Position numbers and translations under genes: made by a program
Notes under the pieces: model-generated
What the model saw: the letters and a program-made list of their open reading frames with translations, nothing else
Databases searched by the model: none
Told to the model about the DNA's origin: nothing
Origin: Thauera sedimentorum
GTDB taxonomy: Bacteria > Pseudomonadota > Gammaproteobacteria > Burkholderiales > Rhodocyclaceae
Assembly: GCF_014489115.1 (NCBI RefSeq)
Contig: NZ_JACTAH010000002.1
Location: 1,408,586 to 1,472,585 of the forward strand
Length of the DNA: 64,000 bases
Reading direction: 5' to 3'
Part shown: positions 43,067-52,720 of the stretch, piece by piece
Layout of the letters: each line of letters opens with the position of its first letter
Position numbering within the stretch: the stretch's first letter is position 1

Positions 43067-45283
43067 ATGAGTGACGAGCTGATCGAGTTTTCCGCCGAAG
43101 CGCCGGCGGATGCGCCGGCACGTGTCCGGCAGGGCTGGAAGGTGCTGATCGTCGACGACGACGAGGACGTGCACCGCAGCACGGAACTCGGCCTTGCCGG
43201 CGTCGAGGTGGTCGGGCGCCCGCTGCAGTTCCTGCACGCCTATTCCGCCGCCGAGGCGCGCGAGTGTTTCGCGCACGAAACCGACCTCGCGGTGATCCTG
43301 CTCGACGTGGTGATGGAAACCCAGGACGCCGGCCTGGCCCTGGTCGACGAGGTGCGCAACCGCTACGGGCTGCACGAGGCGCGCATCATCCTGCGTACCG
43401 GCCAGCCGGGCTATGCGCCCGAGCTCGAAGCCATCCGCGACTACGACATCAACGACTACAAGAACAAGTCCGAACTCTCCCGCGGCCGGCTGTTCGCCGC
43501 GCTCACCGCCGCGATACGCACCTACCAGCAGCTGCACATCATCAATGCCGGCCGCGCCGGTCTGGCCAAGATCGTTCACGGCAGCGCGGCCCTGTTGCGC
43601 ACCGAGGGGCTGGCCGAGTTTGCCGCCGGGGTGATCACCCAGATCGCCGGCCTGCTCGGTTTGCAGCCCGAGGGCCTGGTGTGCGCCCGCAGCGACGGGG
43701 ATGACGGAGCGGTGGTGGTGGCCGCCGCAGGCCGCTTCCAGCCGGCGATTGGCCGGGCGCTGGACACGCTGCAGGAGGCGTCGGTGCGCGTAATGCTCGA
43801 GCGTGCCTTGCGCGAACGCGCCGCGGTGAGCGGCGAGGGGCGCGGCATGGCGCTGTACTTCGGCGGGCAGGGCGGGCGCAGCCTGGCGGCATGGGTGGAT
43901 GCCGGGTGCGCCGACGAGAACAGCCTGGACCCCGGCCTGCTCGAGGTGTTCTGCACCAATGTGGCGATGTGCCTGGACAACGCCGGCCTGGTCGAGCGCT
44001 TGAGCGCCTACTCCTATTACGACCAGCTGCTCCACCTGCCGAACCGGCGTCATCTGGTCGAGCAGCTCGACGCCTGCCTGGCGCGTGGCGCGGGCAGGCG
44101 CGGCCTGTTGGCGGTGCTGGACATCGACCACTTCGGCGAGATCAACGGCGCCTTCGGCCACCGCTACGGCGACCGCCTGCTGAACGCCGCGGCCCTGCGC
44201 CTGGTCGGGGGCTGCCCGGACGCGCTGGTGGCGCGGGTGGGCAGCGACATCTTCGCGGTGCTGTGGCGCGAGGCCCCGCCGCCGGCGGACGGCCTGCGCT
44301 ACCTGTTCGACGAGGCGCTGACCGTCGACGGCGAACCCATCACCGTGTCGGTGACCGGCGGCACCGTGGCGCTGGCCGATGTGGCGGGGGACGGCAACGA
44401 GGCGCTGGAGGCGGCTTTCCTGGCGCTCAAGCACGCCAAGCAGGGCATGCGCGGCAGCCTGGCCGCCTACAGCGCGCAGATGGGCGACGCCATCCGCGAC
44501 CGCGTACATCTGCTCAACCGCCTGCGCGAGGCCTTTGCCACCGAGCAACTGTTCCTCGCCTTCCAGCCGCAGGTCGACCTGGCCAGCGGGCGCTGCGTGG
44601 GGGCCGAGGCCCTGCTGCGCTGGCGCACCGCCGAGGGCGAGATGATCCCGCCCGACCGCTTCATCCCGCTCGCCGAGCAGTCCGGGCTGATCGTCGCGCT
44701 GGGCGAATGGGTGATGCGCCAGGCCTGCCGCGAGGCGGTGGCGCTCGCCGCGCGCGGCCGCGGCGACCTGCGCATCGCGGTCAACGTCTCGCTCACCCAG
44801 TTCCGCGATCCGCGCTTCATCGACCGCCTGCGCGCCGTGCTGGCCGAAACCGGCGCTTCGCCGGCGCAGATCGAGCTGGAGATCACCGAGTCGGTGGCCA
44901 TGGGCGAGGGCGCCCGCATCGTCGAGCTGTTCGGCCGCATCCGTGAGATGGGGCTGGAACTGGCGATCGACGATTTCGGTACCGGCTACTCCTCGCTCAG
45001 CCAGTTGCAGCGCATGAATGTTGACCGGCTGAAGATCGACCGTGCCTTCGTGCAGGCGCTCGGGCAGGAGGCGCGCGGCAGCGAGATCGCCGCGCTGGTC
45101 TGCGGCCTCGGCGGCCGCCTCGGCATCGAACTGATCGCCGAGGGCATCGAGGAGGCGGCACAGCAGGCGCATCTGCACGAGATGGGGTGCCAGCTCGGCC
45201 AGGGCTACCTGTTTGCCCGGCCGATGCCGGCGGCCGAATGGCATGCCTGGCTGGATGCACATGGCGACGCGGCGGGCCGCTGA
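43067..45283 (+). CDS. Response regulator REC-DUF3369-GGDEF(degenerate)-EAL, probable c-di-GMP phosphodiesterase
   Basis: 738 residues. A receiver domain (about 20-140) has phosphoacceptor Asp80 in VILLDVVM; then DUF3369 (about 150-300); a GGDEF-like domain (about 315-450) whose signature reads GSDIF at 392-396, missing the catalytic Glu, so no cyclase activity is expected; and an EAL domain (about 470-720) with the intact motif at Glu514 (GAEALLRW), QPQVDLASG, TPAQIELEITES-type Asn/Glu motif, and DDFGTGYSSLSQL. It should hydrolyse c-di-GMP under control of a kinase, plausibly the histidine kinase two genes downstream. Confidence 0.92.
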   Translation: MSDELIEFSAEAPADAPARVRQGWKVLIVDDDEDVHRSTELGLAGVEVVGRPLQFLHAYSAAEARECFAHETDLAVILLDVVMETQDAGLALVDEVRNRYGLHEARIILRTGQPGYAPELEAIRDYDINDYKNKSELSRGRLFAALTAAIRTYQQLHIINAGRAGLAKIVHGSAALLRTEGLAEFAAGVITQIAGLLGLQPEGLVCARSDGDDGAVVVAAAGRFQPAIGRALDTLQEASVRVMLERALRERAAVSGEGRGMALYFGGQGGRSLAAWVDAGCADENSLDPGLLEVFCTNVAMCLDNAGLVERLSAYSYYDQLLHLPNRRHLVEQLDACLARGAGRRGLLAVLDIDHFGEINGAFGHRYGDRLLNAAALRLVGGCPDALVARVGSDIFAVLWREAPPPADGLRYLFDEALTVDGEPITVSVTGGTVALADVAGDGNEALEAAFLALKHAKQGMRGSLAAYSAQMGDAIRDRVHLLNRLREAFATEQLFLAFQPQVDLASGRCVGAEALLRWRTAEGEMIPPDRFIPLAEQSGLIVALGEWVMRQACREAVALAARGRGDLRIAVNVSLTQFRDPRFIDRLRAVLAETGASPAQIELEITESVAMGEGARIVELFGRIREMGLELAIDDFGTGYSSLSQLQRMNVDRLKIDRAFVQALGQEARGSEIAALVCGLGGRLGIELIAEGIEEAAQQAHLHEMGCQLGQGYLFARPMPAAEWHAWLDAHGDAAGR

Positions 45284-46400
45284 GCGCTTCTCCCTTGCAC
45301 TGCTTCCGCTGCTCGCCGCGTGGGCGCTGCTGGCCTGCGCGCCGCCCGAGCCGGTGCGCATCGGCTTCGTCGGCGGCCTGTCCGGCCGGGTGGCCGACCT
45401 GGGCAGCGAAGGCAAGGACGGCGCCCAGCTTGCGATCGAGCAGGCCAATGCGGCCGACGGCCTGGCCGGACGGCGCATCGAACTGCTGGTGCGCGACGAT
45501 GCCCAGGACGCGGAGACGGCGCGGCGGGCGATGCGCGAGCTGATCGATGCCGGTGTCGAGGTGATCGTCGGGCCGATGACCAGCGCGATGGCCGAGGTGG
45601 TGATCCCGCTGGCCGACGAAGCCGGGGTGACGCTGATCTCGCCCACGGTGACCAGCTCCCGCTTCTCCGGGCGCGACGACCACTTCTTCCGGGTGATCTC
45701 CGCCACCACCGAGTACGCCCGCGCCGCGGCAGGCTTCCTGGCGGGCGAACGCGGGGCACGGCGCGCGGCGCTGATCATCGACCAGGGCAATCTCGCCTAC
45801 ACCGCCGACTGGGCCGAGCAGTTCGGCGCCGCCTTCGCCGAGGGCGGCGGCGCGGTGCTGCGGGTGGAGCGCTTCAGCTCGGGCGAGGAAGCGAGCCTGC
45901 TGCCGCAGGTGGCGCGCATGCTCGAAGCGCGGCCCGATGCCCTGGTGGTGGTGGCCGGCGCGGTGGATGCCGCGCGCATCGTGCAGCTGTTGCGCCAGCG
46001 CGCCGCCCAGCTCGATCTGCTGATCGCCGACTGGGCGGCGACCGAGCGTTTCGTCGAGCTCGGCGGCGCGGCGGCCGAGGGCGTGTTCGCCCCGCAGTAT
46101 TTCGACCGCGAGGACCAGGCCGAGCGCTTCCGCGCCTTCCGCGCCGCCTACGAGGAACGCTTCGGCGCCTCGCCCGGCTTTGCCAGCGTGGCCGGCTACG
46201 ATGCCGCCAATGTCGCGCTCGCGGCGGTGGCCGGACGCTCGGGCGCCAGCGTGAAGGCCCGTCTGCTGGCGCAGGGGCGCTTCGAGGGCGTGCAGCGGTC
46301 CATTGTCTTCGACCGCTACGGCGACTCCTCCCGCCCGATTCACCTGACCGTGGTGCGTGAGGGCCGCTTCATGCCGGCCAGTGGGGGAGGCGGCCGGTGA
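45261..46400 (+). CDS. Periplasmic solute-binding lipoprotein, branched-chain amino acid/amide type
   Basis: 379 residues with a signal peptide and lipobox Leu-Leu-Ala-Cys near residue 26, then a type I periplasmic-binding fold (IGFVGGLSGRVADLGSEGKDGAQLAIEQAN, ELLVRDDAQDAETARRAM, VIVGPMTSAMAEVVIPLADEAGV, ASVAGYDAANVALAAV). Such proteins usually feed an ABC importer, but no permease or ATPase genes are present. It overlaps the preceding regulator gene by 23 bases and the kinase gene by four, suggesting a sensory role: ligand binding reported to the kinase. Confidence 0.88.
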   Translation: MATRRAAERFSLALLPLLAAWALLACAPPEPVRIGFVGGLSGRVADLGSEGKDGAQLAIEQANAADGLAGRRIELLVRDDAQDAETARRAMRELIDAGVEVIVGPMTSAMAEVVIPLADEAGVTLISPTVTSSRFSGRDDHFFRVISATTEYARAAAGFLAGERGARRAALIIDQGNLAYTADWAEQFGAAFAEGGGAVLRVERFSSGEEASLLPQVARMLEARPDALVVVAGAVDAARIVQLLRQRAAQLDLLIADWAATERFVELGGAAAEGVFAPQYFDREDQAERFRAFRAAYEERFGASPGFASVAGYDAANVALAAVAGRSGASVKARLLAQGRFEGVQRSIVFDRYGDSSRPIHLTVVREGRFMPASGGGGR

Positions 46401-49135
46401 GACCGCAGCCCCTGGCGCGCCTGCTTTTCCTCCGTTCCCTGCTGGTGGCCACCGCGACCTTTGCGGTGGTCTATCCGATGGTCATCTACTGGCTGATGCC
46501 GCAGGCGACCCGCGAGATCGAGCAGCGCCAGATCCAGCTCGGCAACGCCATCGTCGGCCAGGTCCAGGCCCACCTCGCCGGCCCCGCCTTCGCGCTGGAA
46601 GGCATCTCCCGCGCGCTGGTGGCCGAGCGCGGGCTGGCGCCGCAGTATGTCTATGCGCTGCTCGACGGCTTCCTCGAGCAGCCGGGCAGTTTCTCCTCGC
46701 TCTATCTGGTCGACCGCTCCGGGCGGGTGGTTGCCGTGGGCCTGCCGCCGGCACGCCGCGGCCTGCGCGCAGACCTGCTGGGGCTGGACCTGTCCGCCCA
46801 CCCCTTGTGGCGTACCGCGCGCGAATCCACCGAAACCCACTGGACGGACACCTTCCTGTCCACCGTGGACGGCGGCTTCACCGTCGCCGCGGCGCGGCGG
46901 GCCGGCGCCTTCACCCTGATCGGCGAGCTGGCCTTCGACCCGCTCGTCGGCCGCCTGAAAGCGGTGTCCGCCGACGGCGACCTGCGCACCCTGCTGCTCG
47001 ACCGGCGCGGACGGGCACTGGCCGACTCGCACGACGAACTGCGTGCGCGCCTGCAGGACTTCGGCAACCACGACTTCGTGCGCTCGCCGCAGAGCTTTGC
47101 CGACCAGGTGGTGCGTTTCGGCTTCGAAGGCGAGGCGATGCTGGGCACCGTGGCGCGGGTGCCGGATCTCGGCTGGCGGGTGCTGGTGATGCGTTCCGAA
47201 GCCAGCGCCTACCGTCCGGCGCGCACCGCCAGCCTGATCCTGCTCGGCGGGCTTGCCGCGGCGGTGGGCATCGGCCTGCTCGGCGCAGCGGTCCAGGCGC
47301 GCTATTTCGGCCGGCAGTTCGCGCGCCTGTCGGCCTTTGCGGGCGAGGTCGGCGAAGGCCGTTACGGGCTGGCGTGGACCCCGGCGCGGGTCAGCGAGAT
47401 CAACGACCTGGCGGTGGCGGTCGAGCGCATGGGCGAGACCGTGCAGGGTCGCGAGGCGGCGCTGGCGGCCAGCCGCGCGGCCTACCGCGAGATGGTGGAG
47501 AGCACCACCGAGCTGGTGGTCAGGCTGGACGCCGGCTGGAACGTGACCTACGCCAACCCGGCGGCCTGCCGGTTGCTGGGCGTGAGCGAGGCGGAGATGA
47601 TCGGCCAGCCCATGGGGCGCTGGCTGTGCTTCGACGACGAGCGCTGGCAGCACGAGCTGTTCGGCCGCCTGTCGGCCGGCGCCGAGAGCGTTGCGTTCGA
47701 GTGCCCGATGGTCGACGCCGCGGGCAAGACCCATCATGTGGCGTGGACCCTGGTGGTGGCCCACGACGAAGGCGGCGTGCGCCGTTATGGCGCCATCGGG
47801 CGCGACATCACCGACCGCTGGCAGGCGGGCGAGGCGCTGGCGCGCAGCGAGGCGCGGCTGCGCGCCACGCTGGATTCGGCGACCACGGTGGCCATCCAGT
47901 GGTACGACGCGGCCGGGCGGGTGCTGTACTGGAACCCCGGTTCGGCACTGCTCTACGGTTACGGGGCGGAAGAGGCGCTGGGGCGTACGCTGGAGGCGCT
48001 GGGGGTGCTGCCGGCCGATCGCATGCGGGCCTTCCGCGACATGCTGGCACGGCTGGACGTGGACGGCGGCACCGAAGCCCCGGTCGAGCTGCCGGTGCGC
48101 AACAGGGCCGGCGAGACGCGGCATATCCTGATGACCGCGTTCTCCATTCCGGCGCGCGAGGGCGGACGCTACTTCGTGTGCATGGACATCGACATCAGCG
48201 AACGGCGCGAGGCGGGCGAACGCCTGCGCGAGCTCAACGAGACCCTGGAGCTGCGGGTGGCCGAACGTACCGCTGCGCTCGAGCGCTCCAACAGCGAACT
48301 GGCGGCGGCCCTGGACCACCTGCGCATGACCCAGGACGAGCTGCTGCGCGCCGAGAAGCTGGCCGCGCTCGGCGCGCTGGTGGCCGGCGTCGCCCACGAG
48401 CTGTCCACCCCGCTGGGCAACGGCCTGATGGCGGCCAACACCGTGGCCGACCACACCCGCGCGCTCAGGCGCGAGCTCGAAGGCGGGCTCAAGCGCTCCT
48501 CGCTGGAGCAGTACCTGGGCGATACCGAGGCCGGCACGGCCATCATCGAGCGCAATCTGCAGCGCGCCGCCGAACTGGTGGCCAGTTTCCGCCAGGTGGC
48601 GGTGGACCAGGCCAGCTCGCAGCGCCGCCAGTTCGCCCTCGGCGAGGTGGTGGACGAACTGGCGCTGACCCTGCGCCCCTCCTTCAAGCGCCAGCCCTGG
48701 AAGCTGGAAACCGACGTGGAGCCCGGCCTGCTGCTCGACAGCTATCCGGGGCCGCTCGGCCAGGTGCTCACCAACCTGGTCAACAACGCCATCGTGCACG
48801 GTTTTGCCGGGCGAGACAGCGGCACGGTGACCGTGCGCGGGCGGGCCGACGGCGAGGACGCGGTGCTGATCGAGGTGTGCGATGACGGCCGCGGGATCAG
48901 CGCCGAGCACCGCCGGCGCATCTTCGATCCCTTCTTCACCACCCGGCTGGGGCAGGGCGGCAGCGGGCTGGGCCTGCACATCGTGCACAGCCTGGTGAGC
49001 AACCTGCTGGGCGGCACGGTGGAGGTGGACAGCCGTCCCGGCGAGGGGACGCGCATGCGGGTGCGGATTCCGCGCCGCGCACCCGAAAACCAGGACTCAG
49101 AGACTGCGGATACGGCCGATCAGCGCGGTGGTTGA
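46397..49135 (+). CDS. Membrane sensor histidine kinase with two PAS domains
   Basis: 912 residues from a GTG overlapping the previous stop. Order: membrane helix (about 10-32), large periplasmic cache-like sensor region, second helix (about 275-302, [20 protein letters not shown]), HAMP-like linker, PAS 1 (about 365-480), PAS 2 (about 490-610), coiled coil, HisKA with phospho-His667 ([12 protein letters not shown]), and HATPase with N-box [17 protein letters not shown] and [13 protein letters not shown]. It has no receiver domain; the nearest candidate partner is the REC-EAL protein. The 3' end overlaps the convergent rfaE2 gene by 39 bases. Confidence 0.93.
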   Translation: MRPQPLARLLFLRSLLVATATFAVVYPMVIYWLMPQATREIEQRQIQLGNAIVGQVQAHLAGPAFALEGISRALVAERGLAPQYVYALLDGFLEQPGSFSSLYLVDRSGRVVAVGLPPARRGLRADLLGLDLSAHPLWRTARESTETHWTDTFLSTVDGGFTVAAARRAGAFTLIGELAFDPLVGRLKAVSADGDLRTLLLDRRGRALADSHDELRARLQDFGNHDFVRSPQSFADQVVRFGFEGEAMLGTVARVPDLGWRVLVMRSEASAYRPARTASLILLGGLAAAVGIGLLGAAVQARYFGRQFARLSAFAGEVGEGRYGLAWTPARVSEINDLAVAVERMGETVQGREAALAASRAAYREMVESTTELVVRLDAGWNVTYANPAACRLLGVSEAEMIGQPMGRWLCFDDERWQHELFGRLSAGAESVAFECPMVDAAGKTHHVAWTLVVAHDEGGVRRYGAIGRDITDRWQAGEALARSEARLRATLDSATTVAIQWYDAAGRVLYWNPGSALLYGYGAEEALGRTLEALGVLPADRMRAFRDMLARLDVDGGTEAPVELPVRNRAGETRHILMTAFSIPAREGGRYFVCMDIDISERREAGERLRELNETLELRVAERTAALERSNSELAAALDHLRMTQDELLRAEKLAALGALVAGVAHELSTPLGNGLMAANTVADHTRALRRELEGGLKRSSLEQYLGDTEAGTAIIERNLQRAAELVASFRQVAVDQASSQRRQFALGEVVDELALTLRPSFKRQPWKLETDVEPGLLLDSYPGPLGQVLTNLVNNAIVHGFAGRDSGTVTVRGRADGEDAVLIEVCDDGRGISAEHRRRIFDPFFTTRLGQGGSGLGLHIVHSLVSNLLGGTVEVDSRPGEGTRMRVRIPRRAPENQDSETADTADQRGG

Positions 49136-49585
49136 GCGCTCGTGGCGGAAGGGGATGGAATGCACGCTGCCGCCCCAGCCGCGTACCTCGGCGGCGCCGA
49201 CGATGCGTTCGGGCGCCCAGTCGCCGCCCTTGACCAGCACGTCCGGCCGGCAGGCGAGGATGCGTGCCAGCGGGGTGTCCTCGTCGAACCAGGTGACCAA
49301 GTCCACGCAGTCCAGCGCGGCCATCACCGCCAGGCGGTCTTCCAGCGGATTCACCGGGCGGTCCTCACCCTTGCCCAGTCGGCGCACCGAGGCGTCGGTG
49401 TTGAGCGCCACCACCATGGCCGCGCCCAGCGCGCGGGCCTGCGCCAGATAGGTCACATGGCCGCGGTGCAGGATGTCGAAGCAGCCGTTGGTGAACACCA
49501 GCGGGCGGGGCAGCGTGGCCACGCGCTCGGCAAGCGCCTCGGGCGGACAGATCTTGTCTTCGAAGGCGGGGTGGGGGTAGTCCAT
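49097..49585 (-). CDS. rfaE2: D-glycero-beta-D-manno-heptose 1-phosphate adenylyltransferase (HldE C-terminal/RfaE2)
   Basis: 162-residue nucleotidyltransferase with [24 protein letters not shown] (HxGH motif), [18 protein letters not shown] and [14 protein letters not shown]. It makes ADP-heptose for lipopolysaccharide inner core. The kinase half (RfaE1) is a separate gene outside this window. ATG 49585 gives the normal N terminus; the upstream frame runs into the transporter gene. It lies 46 bases downstream of the Na/Pi cotransporter gene on the same strand. Confidence 0.93.
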   Translation of the reverse strand: MDYPHPAFEDKICPPEALAERVATLPRPLVFTNGCFDILHRGHVTYLAQARALGAAMVVALNTDASVRRLGKGEDRPVNPLEDRLAVMAALDCVDLVTWFDEDTPLARILACRPDVLVKGGDWAPERIVGAAEVRGWGGSVHSIPFRHERSTTALIGRIRSL

Positions 49586-49631
49586 GGTCGGGGAGCGGGC
49601 GGCGTCGGAAGGCGGGGATTGTAGCAGCGCC

Positions 49632-51338
49632 TCAGGCCGGCTCGGCGCCTTCGGCGGGTTCCCCGTCGGGCTTCTCGTCCCTGGGCGGCGCGATGCCAGC
49701 ATCCAGGGCCGACAGGTGGCGGGCGGCCTTGGCGGTCTGTTCGGCCGCGCGGCGCAGCAGGCTGGCGTGGCGCAGCAGTTGCTGCATGTCCGGAATGCTC
49801 AGCTGGGCGTGGGCGCCGGCCACCAGCAGGGCTTCCTTGAGGCGGGCGTAGGCGTCCTCGGCGGTGTGCAGGGCGGCTTCCACCCGCTCTTCGGCGTAGG
49901 CCGGGGCGGCCGGGTCTGCGGCGGCGGAGAGCGCGGCGAGCGCCTGTGAGAAGGCGGATTCGGCCGCGGTCAGGTGAGCGGCCACGGTGGCCAGGCCCGG
50001 GGCCAGGGTGGCGGCCTGCAGGCTGCCGTCGACCGCGTTCTCCTGGTACTGCAGCACGCGCAGGCTGCGGGCCAGTTCCTCGACCAGCGTGGGCGGCAGG
50101 ATGGCCGCGTTGAGCCGGCCCGCGTACTCGGCGATGCTGTGCGACAGGGCTTCGAGCACTTCGCGCTGTTCGCGGATGGCGTCCTCGCCGGCCGGCCGGG
50201 TCGAGGCGGCCTGCAGGCAGGCGGCCGCCAGCGCCTGGGTGCGGCCCAGCTCCATGCGCAGCGCACGCAGGGCCAGATCCGGCACGGTCGCGGCGTTGGC
50301 GTCCAGGTAGCGCGGGCGGGCGCGTTCTTCCTCTCGGCTGGTGAAGCGGCGCGACAGCGTGCGCAGCAGCCAGCCGCTGGCGGGCACCATGAGCAGCACG
50401 CCGAGCACGTTGAACACCGTGTGGAACATGGCGATGGTCACCGCCGGGCTGGCCGGCTGGTCGAGCCAGTCGCGCAGCACGCCGAGGAAGCCGATCAGCA
50501 GCGGCAGCAGGGCGAGCGCCACCGCGCCGGTGATCAGGTTGAAGAATACGTGCGAGGCAGCCAGCCGGCGGGCGTTGGAGGTGGCGCCCACCGCCGACAG
50601 GATGGCGGTGAAGGTGGTGCCGATGTTGGTGCCGATCACCATCGCGCAGGCCGCCTCGATGCTCATCAGCCCGCCGGATGCGGCGGTGATGACGATGGCG
50701 ATCACCGCGCCCGAGGCCTGCATCAGCACGGTCATCAGGGTGCCGATGCCGACCAGCAGCAGGTAACCGAGCAGGTCCTGGCCGACGTACTGACCGATGT
50801 CCATCTCGGCGCCGAAGGACGAGAAGGTGTCCTTGAGCACGTCGATGCCGAGGAAGAGCACGCCGAAGCCGGCCAGCGCCTGGCCCAGCGAGCGCGGGCG
50901 CTGGCCGCGGGCGATGAGCATGGTGGCGGCGCCGATGCCGACGAAGGGCAGGGCGAAGGCGTCGATCTTGAAGCTGAAGCCCAGCCAGGCCACCAGCCAG
51001 GCGTTCATCGTGGTGCCGACGTTGGAGCCGAAGATCACCCACAGTGCGTTGCCGAGCGACAGCAGGCCGGTGTTGACGAAGCCGATGCTGGCCACCGTGA
51101 CCGCCGACGAGGACTGGACCAGGGTGGTGATCAGCATGCCGGCGGCCAGCCCCTTGAGCGGGGTCGAGGTGGAGCGCTGCAGCAACTCCTCCAGCGCGCG
51201 GCCCGCCGCCAGCTTCAGGCCGTCGGTGAGCAGGTGCATGCCGAGCAGGAACAGGCCCACGCCGCCGAAGGCGCCGGCGAGGATGGAGAACAGGGAGGGC
51301 GCGACGGTGTCCAGGGGCAACTCCTCGGCAAGAGACAT
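49632..51338 (-). CDS. Na/phosphate cotransporter (NptA/YjbB type) with C-terminal PhoU-like helices
   Basis: 568 residues. The N-terminal 340 or so form two inverted membrane repeats, each with the family signature: [11 protein letters not shown] with [15 protein letters not shown], and [16 protein letters not shown] with [10 protein letters not shown]. The remaining roughly 220 residues are soluble and helical, resembling PhoU. Such proteins move phosphate with sodium, often as exporters that relieve phosphate excess. No pho box is apparent in the 226 bases upstream. Confidence 0.92.
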   Translation of the reverse strand: MSLAEELPLDTVAPSLFSILAGAFGGVGLFLLGMHLLTDGLKLAAGRALEELLQRSTSTPLKGLAAGMLITTLVQSSSAVTVASIGFVNTGLLSLGNALWVIFGSNVGTTMNAWLVAWLGFSFKIDAFALPFVGIGAATMLIARGQRPRSLGQALAGFGVLFLGIDVLKDTFSSFGAEMDIGQYVGQDLLGYLLLVGIGTLMTVLMQASGAVIAIVITAASGGLMSIEAACAMVIGTNIGTTFTAILSAVGATSNARRLAASHVFFNLITGAVALALLPLLIGFLGVLRDWLDQPASPAVTIAMFHTVFNVLGVLLMVPASGWLLRTLSRRFTSREEERARPRYLDANAATVPDLALRALRMELGRTQALAAACLQAASTRPAGEDAIREQREVLEALSHSIAEYAGRLNAAILPPTLVEELARSLRVLQYQENAVDGSLQAATLAPGLATVAAHLTAAESAFSQALAALSAAADPAAPAYAEERVEAALHTAEDAYARLKEALLVAGAHAQLSIPDMQQLLRHASLLRRAAEQTAKAARHLSALDAGIAPPRDEKPDGEPAEGAEPA

Positions 51339-51564
51339 TCAGGCGCGCGGCGCGCGGGCGGGCCTGCTTGCCGAAAGAGTAATACGCAACGGGGGCAGCG
51401 AAAAGCGCGGTGTGCCGCTCAGAAGGTGTGAAGAAATCGTAGCGAACGGGGCTGTGGCAAGGCGCGCGGCGCACAGCGGCCGAGACATATCAGATGGATA
51501 GGCGAGGAAGCGGGCACCGCGCAACGCCGCCATCGGCCCGCGCAGTAGATTCATCCACACATTC

Positions 51565-52497
51565 TCAGTTGTGGTGTTCTGCCCGCCACTGCGCCAGGGC
51601 GGTGAGCGCGTCGTCCAGGTCGGTGATCACCCGCACGCCGTTCAGCCGCCGGTTCTTGCCCTGCACCGCCGCCCCGCCCGCCCACAGCGCGATGCCGGGC
51701 GGCAGCAGTTCGCGCAGCGCGTTCAGCCCGTCCACCGCCTGGCGCTGCGGATAGGCGGCGCTGAAGGACAGGGCCACCACGTCGAAGGTGCCGGCTTCGG
51801 CCGCGCTGCGGATGTCGCTCATCGGCGTCTGGGTGCCGAGGGAGACGCAGGCGGCGCCTTCGGGCACCAGGGTGGCCTCGGCCATCAGCAGGCCGAGGGC
51901 GTGCTGCTCGTCCGGGAAGGTGGTGAGCAGGATGCGCGGCCGGCCCCCCGCCACCGCCTGCGAGCCGATCGCGCTGCGCAGCACGTTCTGCACCTGCTCG
52001 GTGTACAGGTGCTCCTCAGGCACGTCGATCTCGCCGCGCAGCCAGGCATGGCCGATGCAGTCGTTGAGCGGGGCCACGGTGTCGGCAACGAAGCGCTGCA
52101 GGCCCTGCTTGAGCAGGAGTTGGTAGAGCGCGGCGCGCAGTTCGTTGCTGCGATGCAGGCGCACCAGTTGCAGCAGGGCGGCCTCGCGTTCGCTGCGCTG
52201 CGGATCGACCTCGCCCGGGCCGGCGGCGTCGAGCAGGGTCGCCAGCTCGTCGGTACTCAGCCGCACGATGGTCGATGGCCGCCTGCCCTGGTCCATCAGC
52301 CGGCGCATCAGGCGCAGCTTCTCCACCTGTGCAGACGGATAGAGGCGCTCGCCGTGGGCGTCGCGCAAGGGCGCGGGAAACCCGTAGCGGCGTTCCCAGA
52401 CCCGCAGGGTGTCCTTGGCGATGCCGGTGTCGCGTTCGACCGCGGCGATCCCCAGGGCCTGTGCGGCGGAGTTTGTGTCAAGAGCGGAGTTTGGCAT
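51565..52497 (-). CDS. MerR-family regulator with B12-binding domain (CarH/LitR-type photoreceptor)
   Basis: 310 residues. N-terminal MerR helix-turn-helix (IAAVERDTGIAKDTLRVWERRYGFP ... ERLYPSAQVEKLRLMRRLM), then a helical bundle and a cobalamin-binding Rossmann domain. The CarH ligand set is intact: Trp152, Glu162-His163 (ten and eleven residues on, as W131/E141/H142 in Thermus CarH) and His199 in DEQHALG (the E-x-H-x-x-G motif, CarH H177). CarH proteins bind DNA in the dark as adenosylcobalamin tetramers and release it in light. The ATG at 52497 touches an operator palindrome; a TTG at 52521 would place that operator inside the gene and is rejected. Divergent from folE2. Confidence 0.9.
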   Translation of the reverse strand: MPNSALDTNSAAQALGIAAVERDTGIAKDTLRVWERRYGFPAPLRDAHGERLYPSAQVEKLRLMRRLMDQGRRPSTIVRLSTDELATLLDAAGPGEVDPQRSEREAALLQLVRLHRSNELRAALYQLLLKQGLQRFVADTVAPLNDCIGHAWLRGEIDVPEEHLYTEQVQNVLRSAIGSQAVAGGRPRILLTTFPDEQHALGLLMAEATLVPEGAACVSLGTQTPMSDIRSAAEAGTFDVVALSFSAAYPQRQAVDGLNALRELLPPGIALWAGGAAVQGKNRRLNGVRVITDLDDALTALAQWRAEHHN

Positions 52498-52511
52498 TTG
52501 TCCTGGACAAA
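52497..52511. promoter_or_regulatory. Operator palindrome 1 (TTTGTCC-T-GGACAAA)
   Basis: Perfect 7-1-7 inverted repeat adjoining the MerR-family start codon and ending three bases before the folE2 -35. Binding here would block leader extension of the regulator gene and crowd the folE2 promoter. Confidence 0.75.
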
Positions 52512-52514
52512 ACG

Positions 52515-52543
52515 TTGACAACGGATTTCGTTGAAACTATCTT
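52515..52543 (+). promoter_or_regulatory. Promoter of the folE2 operon
   Basis: Perfect -35 TTGACA (52515-52520), 17-base spacer, -10 TATCTT (52538-52543, four of six). The implied leader before folE2 is about 200 bases. Operator 1 lies just upstream of the -35 and operator 2 just downstream of the start site. Confidence 0.7.
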
Positions 52544-52567
52544 AGGTTCGTCAGCGTGATTTGTCTA
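52539..52567 (-). promoter_or_regulatory. Promoter of the MerR/B12 regulator gene
   Basis: -35 TAGACA (complement of 52562-52567, five of six), 17-base spacer, -10 TAAGAT (complement of 52539-52544, four of six). Its -10 overlaps that of the folE2 promoter on the other strand, and its -35 lies within operator 2, so autoregulation is likely. Confidence 0.6.
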
Positions 52568-52574
52568 GGACAGT
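52560..52574. promoter_or_regulatory. Operator palindrome 2 (TTTGTCT-A-GGACAGT)
   Basis: Imperfect copy of the same palindrome (12 of 14 arm positions match TTTGTCC/GGACAAA). Its centre is 63 bp from that of operator 1. It covers the -35 of the regulator promoter and the early transcribed region of folE2. Confidence 0.65.
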
Positions 52575-52720
52575 GTCGGATTCTGTCGAGGGCGGCCAGG
52601 TTTTCCGCATCTGCGCAGCATCCGACCCGTTAGTCCCTGCCAGTTCCCGTGCATTCCTGCGGCGCCCGGTTCCATTTCGAGGGCGTGGACAAAGAGTGCA
52701 AAGCCTGTACCTGCCCCTGG

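Noticed and set aside
42710..45790. A 1026-codon minus-strand open frame opposite the REC-EAL gene
   Set aside because: Shadow of a well-supported plus-strand gene in high-GC sequence; low-complexity translation with no domain.
45261..46400. Reading the solute-binding lipoprotein as part of an amino-acid ABC importer
   Set aside because: There is no permease or ATPase gene next to it; its overlaps are with signalling genes.
46340..48988. An 882-codon minus-strand open frame opposite the histidine kinase
   Set aside because: Same reason: antisense to a kinase with all motifs, composition not protein-like.
51339..51564. Hidden gene or regulatory element between the Na/Pi cotransporter and the B12 regulator
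   Set aside because: No ribosome-binding site with a plausible frame, no hairpin with U-run and no pho box visible.
52498..52521. TTG at 52521 as the start of the B12 regulator
   Set aside because: It would put the perfect operator palindrome inside the coding region, uses a weak start codon and has no ribosome-binding site.
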